Shown here in pieces: positions 1 to 6,064 of a stretch of DNA of 8,670 nt. The translations under genes and the position numbers were made by a program. This stretch comes from an uncultured Clostridia bacterium (GTDB lineage Bacteria; Bacillota; Clostridia; Oscillospirales; Acutalibacteraceae), in assembly GCA_947302895.1 (NCBI GenBank), contig CAMYWU010000053.1, positions 1 to 8,670 of the forward strand, read 5' to 3'. The notes under the pieces are model-generated. The model did not search any database and was not told the origin of the DNA. It saw nothing but the letters and a program-made list of their open reading frames with translations. Numbering within the stretch: position 1 is the stretch's first letter; each line of letters starts with the position of its first letter.

Positions 1-3000
1 TCATCCTTAACAGTTACCTTAACCTTAACGTCTGTAGCATATAAATCAAAGCCCTTTGCATCCTTATAGGCTGCAGTTGTCTGAACCTCATAGGTTATAT
101 GATTTGCTTCAGCCTCATGGTGAACTTCGTTTTCAAGAATGGTCTTTCTCGGAACAGCAACCTCAACATCATCGGTTTTTTCACCGTATGTAAAGCTTCT
201 CTTGAAAACTCCGGTTCTTACATTGCTTGCAACATCGGTATGATTGCTGTTTTCGATATTATCGGTTGCATAAGCAAATATCTGACCCTTGAAGTTTGCG
301 TTAACAACAAAGGTTGCGGTATATTTTCCTGATTCATAGGTTGCATCATTTGTTTCCGGAGCAGCGGTAATAATATTATCGGGGTCGCTGTAGTTAACTG
401 TGTAGAAGGTTATTGATTTAACGCCTGTGTTCTTGTTCTTTTCCTTGGAATTCTGCATATTGCGGTCAACAGCCTGAACGGTTACAATTGTTTTATCCTT
501 GAAATAGTAACCGAATACCTTGCCCTGACCGTTTTTCTCTTCATCACCGGTAAGAACAACAACAGTTGCATTGCCGTCATCGGTATCGTCCTTATTAATC
601 GGACTGAATTTGAAATCAACTACCTGGGGAGCTTCAATATCCTTATAGATAGTTAATGTATCCTGGCTTTCATTTGTTGAGAAGTCAACAACCTTAACGT
701 CAATCTTGTATTTGCCGTTTTCATCGGTTTCAACTTCGCTTGTGTCAATCTTGAAAATCCACTCAGCAGTATTAAGAGCGCCGTTGTTTTCAGCAATCTT
801 ATATACATGCTTTCCTGATGTATAATCCCATTTTGCAGAATCAATAGTGGTATCCTGGTATGCGTTTCCGTTAATCTTGATTTCAACGGAGAATACGCCT
901 GAATCCATGTTTTCTACTGAGCTGTCTACAACCTTAATCGGAATAATAACATCACGGTCAAACCAGAGATTTCCGTCTGCCTCAAGGGTATCAATCTTAT
1001 CACCCTCGGGAGTTGCTTCCTTAATCTTAGCTGCAACGTCTGCGTTTTCGGTTGCTTCAGGAACAATATCAACAACAGGCGGAATGCTGTCGGCAATAAT
1101 GTTTCTTGCATCATGGGTTACATTTTTAGTTGCATTTCCTGAATAGTCAACAGCACTTGCCTTAACCGTTCCTCTGAACTGAGCAGAAATTGTGAATTCA
1201 TATGTTCTGCTAAGTCCTGTATCGGTTGTGTTTGCTGTTTTTTCAGTATCAACCTTGCCGCCTGCATTTTCTGCATTTACATCAGCAGCAACATCATATG
1301 AATACTTGAAGTACTGAACTCCTGATGTTGCATCTTTTGATGTTAATGTTACATCGCATTCTGCCTTGTAGAAACCAAAGGTAATTGCTTCAAGGATAAC
1401 CTCACGAAGAGGCGTTGAATAGCTTATAACAACATCTGTCGATGCTGTTTCATCGCAGGTGAAGTCTGTTGGAGCAACTGTTCCTTCTTTGAACGCAGTG
1501 CTGTTACCCGTCTTGTTTACAACGCTGTTCTTTGCAAAGTCAGCAAGACTTGTGAATGCAAAGGTATAGTTTGCATCATCAGTATACGGAATTATTAAGG
1601 TATGAGTATTTCCGTCGTCAACCCATTTGTTTGTTGTAAGAGCAGTCTGAGCTGCTGTTGAAACATCTGTTCCTTCAACATCTTTTGCAGTGATTGCTGC
1701 AGCGAAAGCAGCCTTGTCAAAGTTGTGTTCAACAACTGTGATTCTTGCTTTTCTGTTCTTGTAGTACTTTTCGGAGAATCTTACTGTATCGCTGTTTGCT
1801 TCCTCATCGAAATACTCAATTTCGATTACAGGAGCGGTCTTATCGATTGTAAGCTTATCCTTCTTATACTCAGTTGCAGAGTTGCCTGATTTATCAGTGT
1901 AGTTGATAGTGATTTCATAGTCGCCTTCGGTTGAAAGGGTAAAGGTTCCTCTCCATGTATCACTGCCGTCAACTCTTGCCCAATTGTTAACCTTATATGT
2001 TTCATTTATTGTTGCTCCGTTATCATCCTTTATAACAGCGCTTATCTGAATATCCCTTGCCTTGCCTTCGCCGTCGCCGGGGAATTCACCGTCCATAAAG
2101 TTTTCATCGGTTACATCAAGCGTTACTGTAACATCGCTGTTATAGTATGAAATTTCGTTTGCAGTATTAATAGCCGCAGGATATGAAGCAGTGATTGTTG
2201 GTGCAACGCTGTCAACAACAATGTTCTTTGTATCAGCTGTTTCGTTTGCTGTGCTGTTGCCTGCATTATCAACAGCGCTTGCCTTAACTGTTCCTCTGAA
2301 CTGAGCAGGAATTGTGAAGGTTGCGCTTGCATTTGTTGAATCTGCGGTGAAATTCTCATCTGTTGATGCGATAATTGCATCGGTAACATCGTCAATACTA
2401 TTTGTTTTAACGCTGTCTGTTCCGGAATATGAATACTTAAATTCCTTGATTCCCGAAAGATTATCAGTTGAGGTTAATGTTACCTGAACATTTTCCTTAT
2501 AGAATCCAAAGGTTAATGCTCCTAAAATCTTTTCGGCAACAATAGGCGCATAGGATATAACAACGTTTGAAGGCGCTTCATTATCCATCTTAACGCCAAC
2601 TGTTTTCTCTTCGGAAACGTTTCCTGCGTTATCAACACAGTAAACAATATAATTGCCTTCGTAATTCTGTGCGTTAACGGTGAAGCTGAATTCCTTGTTT
2701 ACGGTATCGATAGCTGTAACATCGGTAAATTCAGAATCGCCGTCCTTCTTAATCTTAATTTCCTTAACGCCTGAAAGATTATCGCTGTATTTTCCTGAAA
2801 TGGTTACATAGCTGTTTGTCCAGGTTGAAGGAGAAGCTGAAAGTGTTGAAATTTCAGGCTTTGTTATATCTGCTTTAACCGCAATCGTGCAGTCGGATAC
2901 GTTTCCTGCTCTGTCGGTAAAGCGAACCAAATAATTGCCCTCATAATCCTGAGCAGAAATAGTATATGTATAGCTGCCGCTCTTTCTGGTTGAAGCGTCA

Positions 3001-4883
3001 TCAAAGGTTATGTTTGCTTCATCAACGCTTACAAAAGCGCTGTCGTCCTCAGCGGATTTCTTAAGCTTGATATCCTTAAGTCCTGAGGTATTATCCGCAA
3101 ATGCGCCTGTTACGGTTATATTTCCGTTTGTCCAAGCAGACGGGTCGGGAGTTGCTGTTGCAGAACTAAAAGAAACATTATCCATCTTAACGGCAATGCT
3201 CTGAGTTGAAGTTCTCTGAGCAACGTCATATGCTGTTAAAACAATGTTTCCTTCATATTCCTGAGCAGGAATTTCAATTGAAAATGTTCCGTCTGTTGCG
3301 GGATAAACTGTTCCGCCCGACTGAGTGCTTGCTTTTTCGTATGAGTATTCAACCTTCTGAGCACCGGAAAGGGTATCGGTTACCTTACCGCTTATAACAA
3401 CCTTGCCGTTTGTCCAATCGGAGGTATCAACAGCAACATCGGATAATACAGGATCGTTGGTATCAAACTTAACAATAACCTTTTCATCCTTCTCGTTTCC
3501 TGACTTATCGGTTGCAAAAATATAGTAATCACCGTCAAATTCATCGGTTATAGTAAACGAGAATGCACCGGTGCTTTCGGTATAATCTGTTATCGCTGTT
3601 CTTGCTTCGGTCTTTGAGCCCTTTGCATATTCAACCTTATCAATACCCGAGGTGTATGTATTTCCGTTGGTATCAAGTGTGCCGTTATCGGTAACTGTAC
3701 CCGAAATAACATACTCAGTCCTGTCGGCAATCCAAAGAGTTCCATTATCGGTAACATCGCTGAATGAGGGCGCAGCTTTATCCATTGCCAGGAAATTAGC
3801 GTCATCAAGAATAAGCTTTGCAGGGTCGAGTGTTGCGGTGATAAGCTGCTCATAAACGCCGTCGCCGTCCCAGTCAACACGTGCATAATTCTTGATTGCG
3901 TCGCCTGCTTCAACCATTGCTTTGTCAACGAAAAGCCAGTTGCCGCACCAAACAGTTGCAGATGCTCCGGAATCGCGAATAGCCCAGAAGTTTTCTCCTG
4001 CATCGCTCCAGCTTGTTTTGCCGTGAGGTTTAATCTGTAATTTTGCTTTTTCAAGCTCGGTTTCGCCCATTCCTGCGGGTGCTATGATTTTAAAACCGTA
4101 CCACCAGCCGTCCTTGACTCTGCCGATAGAATTATCCTGCTTAGCCCAATCAAGGGTTACATCGGCGCTGTTTACAAGGGATACTGTGTTGGTTTCAGAG
4201 CCTTCAACAGTTATTGCGGACGGTGCTGTAATAGCCTCTACCTTGCCCAAGCCGCCTGAAACAGGATATACCTTTTCCTTTGAGCCGCTGATTTCTTTAT
4301 AAAGCTCAACATCTTCGGGATCGATGCTTACATTGATTGTCTGCTCATAGGTATCATCGTTATCCCAGTCAAACTGCATCTCGCTTACAAGGCTCTTGTT
4401 TGCAGCAATAGCGTTGTTGAGAACGCTTTCATTTACGAAGTACCAGATTCCTGCATAACGCTCAATTTCTTCGGTTTCATCTGTTTTGTCCGAATCCTGA
4501 GCATCCCAGAAATTATAATCCGTAAATGCTGTGCCGTTAAGGCCTGTCATCTTAAACTTTGAATTTTTTAATTCAGCAACGGTATAACCGCCTGAAAGAC
4601 TCGGTGCAACAACCTTTAAGCCAATCCACCAGCCATCCTTGACTCTTCCGATGGATTCATCCTTTGCAACCCAGTCCAATTCGGTTTCAGCGTTATACTG
4701 AACCGTGATTTCAGTTTTGTCTGAATCGTTGATTTTTGCGCTTGAAGCAGCGGTGAATGCCGAAACGCTTGCAAGCTTTGAATCGTCAATTGCGTATGCC
4801 ACTGATATCGGGAATGATGAAAATACCAATACCAAAGACAAAATCACAGGCATTATTTTTCGACTGATTTTAAATCTTTCCAT
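1..4883 (-). CDS. Giant secreted protein with Trp-rich modules and Ig-like repeats (3' end outside window)
   Basis: An uninterrupted frame runs from the ATG at 4883-4881 to the left edge: 1627 complete codons with no stop, so the C-terminus and any wall anchor are not seen. The start is supported by GGAGGT at 4898-4893, nine bases upstream. Residues 1-31 are a classical signal peptide (MERFKISRK, a hydrophobic core, then VAYA before IDD), so the protein is Sec-exported. Residues ~66-195 and ~241-360 are two copies of a Trp-rich module. From ~368 on come about ten Ig-like domains of 95-150 residues, most ending in a D-x-[AS]-G-N turn (ATDKSGN, FTDRAGN, CVDNAGN, AVDNAGN, YTDKSGN) and several starting with D-x-x-x-P. 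Such arrays are typical of Gram-positive surface adhesins or scaffolds, close in style to proteins labelled Ig-like or OmpL47-type repeat. Its place behind a kinase/phosphatase set suggests joint expression. The ligand is unknown. Cys is rare, so disulfide stabilisation is unlikely. Confidence 0.93.
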   Translation of the reverse strand, partial: MERFKISRKIMPVILSLVLVFSSFPISVAYAIDDSKLASVSAFTAASSAKINDSDKTEITVQYNAETELDWVAKDESIGRVKDGWWIGLKVVAPSLSGGYTVAELKNSKFKMTGLNGTAFTDYNFWDAQDSDKTDETEEIERYAGIWYFVNESVLNNAIAANKSLVSEMQFDWDNDDTYEQTINVSIDPEDVELYKEISGSKEKVYPVSGGLGKVEAITAPSAITVEGSETNTVSLVNSADVTLDWAKQDNSIGRVKDGWWYGFKIIAPAGMGETELEKAKLQIKPHGKTSWSDAGENFWAIRDSGASATVWCGNWLFVDKAMVEAGDAIKNYARVDWDGDGVYEQLITATLDPAKLILDDANFLAMDKAAPSFSDVTDNGTLWIADRTEYVISGTVTDNGTLDTNGNTYTSGIDKVEYAKGSKTEARTAITDYTESTGAFSFTITDEFDGDYYIFATDKSGNEKDEKVIVKFDTNDPVLSDVAVDTSDWTNGKVVISGKVTDTLSGAQKVEYSYEKASTQSGGTVYPATDGTFSIEIPAQEYEGNIVLTAYDVAQRTSTQSIAVKMDNVSFSSATATPDPSAWTNGNITVTGAFADNTSGLKDIKLKKSAEDDSAFVSVDEANITFDDASTRKSGSYTYTISAQDYEGNYLVRFTDRAGNVSDCTIAVKADITKPEISTLSASPSTWTNSYVTISGKYSDNLSGVKEIKIKKDGDSEFTDVTAIDTVNKEFSFTVNAQNYEGNYIVYCVDNAGNVSEEKTVGVKMDNEAPSNVVISYAPIVAEKILGALTFGFYKENVQVTLTSTDNLSGIKEFKYSYSGTDSVKTNSIDDVTDAIIASTDENFTADSTNASATFTIPAQFRGTVKASAVDNAGNSTANETADTKNIVVDSVAPTITASYPAAINTANEISYYNSDVTVTLDVTDENFMDGEFPGDGEGKARDIQISAVIKDDNGATINETYKVNNWARVDGSDTWRGTFTLSTEGDYEITINYTDKSGNSATEYKKDKLTIDKTAPVIEIEYFDEEANSDTVRFSEKYYKNRKARITVVEHNFDKAAFAAAITAKDVEGTDVSTAAQTALTTNKWVDDGNTHTLIIPYTDDANYTFAFTSLADFAKNSVVNKTGNSTAFKEGTVAPTDFTCDETASTDVVISYSTPLREVILEAITFGFYKAECDVTLTSKDATSGVQYFKYSYDVAADVNAENAGGKVDTEKTANTTDTGLSRTYEFTISAQFRGTVKASAVDYSGNATKNVTHDARNIIADSIPPVVDIVPEATENADVAAKIKEATPEGDKIDTLEADGNLWFDRDVIIPIKVVDSSVENMDSGVFSVEIKINGNAYQDTTIDSAKWDYTSGKHVYKIAENNGALNTAEWIFKIDTSEVETDENGKYKIDVKVVDFSTNESQDTLTIYKDIEAPQVVDFKFSPINKDDTDDGNATVVVLTGDEEKNGQGKVFGYYFKDKTIVTVQAVDRNMQNSKEKNKNTGVKSITFYTVNYSDPDNIITAAPETNDATYESGKYTATFVVNANFKGQIFAYATDNIENSNHTDVASNVRTGVFKRSFTYGEKTDDVEVAVPRKTILENEVHHEAEANHITYEVQTTAAYKDAKGFDLYATDVKVKVTVKD
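1092..2585 (-). repeat. Duplicated supra-domain unit with FGFYK-type Ig-like domains
   Basis: Residues ~767-890 and ~1136-1264 are two copies of a longer Ig-like domain. Each has VISY, a TFGFYK strand (791-796 and 1168-1173), D-x-x-S-G-[IV]-x-x-FKYSY, AQFRGTVKASAVD and a GN turn, ending in KNIVVDS or RNIIADS. At DNA level 2281-2318 and 1159-1196 agree at 36 of 38 bases. Between them are two other Ig-like domains (~891-1013 and ~1014-1135), and after the second copy comes a domain starting DSIPP (~1265-1414) comparable to DSVAP at 891. The unit copied is therefore larger than one domain. A third, diverged copy starts near residue 1415 (FGYYF at 1457-1461, then FKGQIFAYATDN), covering about 200-641. 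Confidence 0.75.
2586..3464 (-). repeat. Three consecutive W-T-N type Ig-like domains (residues 474-766)
   Basis: Domains at about residues 474-567, 568-671 and 672-766 share a common layout: a [SD]-x-W-T-N-[GS]-x-[VI]-x-[IV]-[ST]-G strand near the start (SDWTNGKVVISG, SAWTNGNITVTG, STWTNSYVTISG), then D-[TN]-x-S-G-[AVL]-[KQ] (TLSGAQKVEY, NTSGLKDIKL, NLSGVKEIKI), then A-Q-[END]-Y-E-G-N, and an AGN-like turn in the last two. A related but more divergent domain precedes them (residues ~368-473, ending in TDKSGN). The pattern matches bacterial Ig-like repeats of Gram-positive surface proteins. The three copies differ in linker length, so this is an old amplification, not a recent slippage product. 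Confidence 0.8.
3804..4688 (-). repeat. Two tandem copies of a Trp-rich N-terminal module in the giant protein
   Basis: Copy 1 spans about residues 66-195 and copy 2 about residues 241-360. Both open with LDW (W71, W246), carry an S-I-G-R-V-K-D-G-W-W block (W85-W86, W260-W261), contain an NFW-[AD] segment and a G-[IN]-W-[YL]-F-V strand, and close with an Asp-rich loop followed by YEQ (D172-x-D-x-D-D-x-x-E180; D337-x-D-x-D-G-x-x-E345). The offset of 175 residues is preserved at DNA level: 4101-4127 and 4626-4652 match at 25 of 27 bases. I do not recognise a named family. Conserved exposed aromatics could mean glycan binding, and the Asp-rich loop resembles calcium sites of FG-GAP or thrombospondin type 3 repeats; both are inferences. 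Confidence 0.8.
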
Positions 4884-4927
4884 AATGATATGACCTCCGT
4901 TTATACTCTCTTTCTTTATATAAAAAA

Positions 4928-5404
4928 TCAATTACTTGATATTTCATTCAGTTTTTGGTGTTTAAAATATGCTCTGCCGTTTAAAATACAATGCAAAGAA
5001 AATGAAAACACCAGGATTGCCAGAACAATATAGCAAAAATATGCTGTTCTTTTAGTAAATATCATCAACACTGCAAATAAAATCAAGCTCAGTATAAAAA
5101 CAATGTCCGAAATCATTGCAGCCCTGTTTGAAAAGAAGCTGATTAAGCCGATACGCTTCTTGCTTGCTGTGTTTAATGAGCTTTGTTCAAACAGCTTTTT
5201 GCATTTTCTTGAATACAAAACAAACAGTGTTATACCTGCTATTAAGCCTATCCAGAAAATCAATCCTGTTATAATGTCCAGCGCCCTGTAATTCTTTACA
5301 GGATTGCTGATGCCAATCGGCATTAGCAGAAAATCAACCGATATTATAAAATAAGCAAAGAATGTGGCATAAAGCAGAATGTTTAGTGATTTTCTGTTCT
5401 CCAT
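4928..5404 (-). CDS. Small four-helix integral membrane protein, function unknown
   Basis: The 158-residue product is dominated by four predicted membrane helices at about residues 8-29, 43-64, 98-117 and 121-141. A basic loop (SRKCKK, then SKKR) lies between helices 2 and 3, which by the positive-inside rule puts that loop and both termini in the cytoplasm. There is no cleavable signal peptide and no catalytic motif that I can see. The ATG at 5404-5402 is preceded by GAGGTGG and sits only 12 bases after the stop of the upstream gene, so the two are almost certainly co-transcribed and perhaps translationally coupled. I do not recognise the family. The context suggests an accessory part of the kinase/phosphatase system or of export of the downstream giant protein, but nothing in the sequence decides this. 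Confidence 0.85.
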   Translation of the reverse strand: MENRKSLNILLYATFFAYFIISVDFLLMPIGISNPVKNYRALDIITGLIFWIGLIAGITLFVLYSRKCKKLFEQSSLNTASKKRIGLISFFSNRAAMISDIVFILSLILFAVLMIFTKRTAYFCYIVLAILVFSFSLHCILNGRAYFKHQKLNEISSN

Positions 5405-5416
5405 AATGCCACCTCA

Positions 5417-6049
5417 TCAAAGAATCTCATCGGAATGAACAAGCATAACGTTTTTCACAATTACAAAAGTTCCGAACTGTGAGCTTGCGTTTAATACCGA
5501 GGTTTCGCTTTCGGATGCGCTGCCCTGTGCGCTTTCAGGAGTATTCGTTGGCGAAAGAACTCCTGTTGCTCCCTCTGAGTCAAAGTCTGAACTTGCGGGA
5601 GTCGGGCTCAGCGCTGCGGTTTCATCGCTCTGATTTGCTGCCGGCTGCGCCTTAGGCGGCTCTATTGGAGCAGGTGCGGGAGCCGGCGGCGGTGGCGGTG
5701 CAACGCTTATGGGTGCACGGTTTTTAATACTGCCGCTGTTTTTCTTATCGGTTTTTGCTTTTGGTGAATCAGTATGTCCGAATTTCATTGAGGGCGATGC
5801 AGGAATTTCTTCTTCACTTCCCTCATTCTGATGCTTACGCATCTCGGAAATTCCTTTTTGCTGTTTTCTTCCCGAAAGGTATGAATAAGCGCCTTTTATA
5901 TCAAAAAGAAAGAATATAGCTATGCTCAGAACCAAGAAGAGAGCTGCAAGTATGTATCCTACAATTGAAATTGTTTTGAATAAACCTGTTGTATCTGCCA
6001 CTGTGTCTGCTGCCGTTTGGGCGGCGGCTATCGCTAAGTTAAAAAACAT
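5417..6049 (-). CDS. Single-span membrane protein with Pro-rich linker and Thr-x-x-Leu motifs; putative kinase substrate
   Basis: The 210-residue product has an Ala-rich N-terminal segment, one membrane helix (about 27-50), and a cytoplasmic-looking basic juxtamembrane stretch containing LSGRKQQKGISEMRK (58-72). Next come a charged linker and a Pro/Ala tract (~112-137, with five prolines in a row), and an acidic low-complexity region with three related motifs: SDETAALSPT (T144), SEGATGVLSPT (T162) and SESETSVL (T183), each with Leu at Thr+3. The last ~20 residues (FGTFVIVK, then HSDEIL) look folded and constrained. FHA domains bind phosphothreonine and often read the +3 position, so with a Ser/Thr kinase 15 bases upstream this is plausibly a phosphorylated docking platform. 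From memory, proteins with ATGVL/ETTVL-like motifs accompany clostridial kinases, but I cannot verify that here. The start has AAAGGAG six bases upstream. Confidence 0.88.
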   Translation of the reverse strand: MFFNLAIAAAQTAADTVADTTGLFKTISIVGYILAALFLVLSIAIFFLFDIKGAYSYLSGRKQQKGISEMRKHQNEGSEEEIPASPSMKFGHTDSPKAKTDKKNSGSIKNRAPISVAPPPPPAPAPAPIEPPKAQPAANQSDETAALSPTPASSDFDSEGATGVLSPTNTPESAQGSASESETSVLNASSQFGTFVIVKNVMLVHSDEIL

Positions 6050-6064
6050 ATCTCTCTCCTTTCT

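Noticed and set aside
1..3782. Short near-identical DNA repeats that could suggest a repeat array or CRISPR
   Set aside because: Spacing is irregular and in multiples of codons, and each repeat encodes the same strand of an Ig-like domain; these are protein repeats.
3590..4054. A 154-codon minus-strand open frame within the region of the giant gene
   Set aside because: It is out of frame with the signal-peptide-bearing frame that runs unbroken from 4883 to 1; its translation is Gln/Leu/Ser-rich without domain features, as expected of a shadow of repetitive coding sequence.
1081..4883. Possible frameshift or pseudogene, because the giant gene has many long alternative frames
   Set aside because: Checking every in-frame triplet on the minus strand showed no TAA, TAG or TGA, and domain motifs stay in the same frame throughout.
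4884..4927. Possible promoter for the giant gene (TATATA and TATAAA elements in the 44-base gap)
   Set aside because: No TTGACA-like -35 at proper spacing is seen, and TATAAA lies too close to the ribosome binding site; the A/T-rich gap alone is not evidence.
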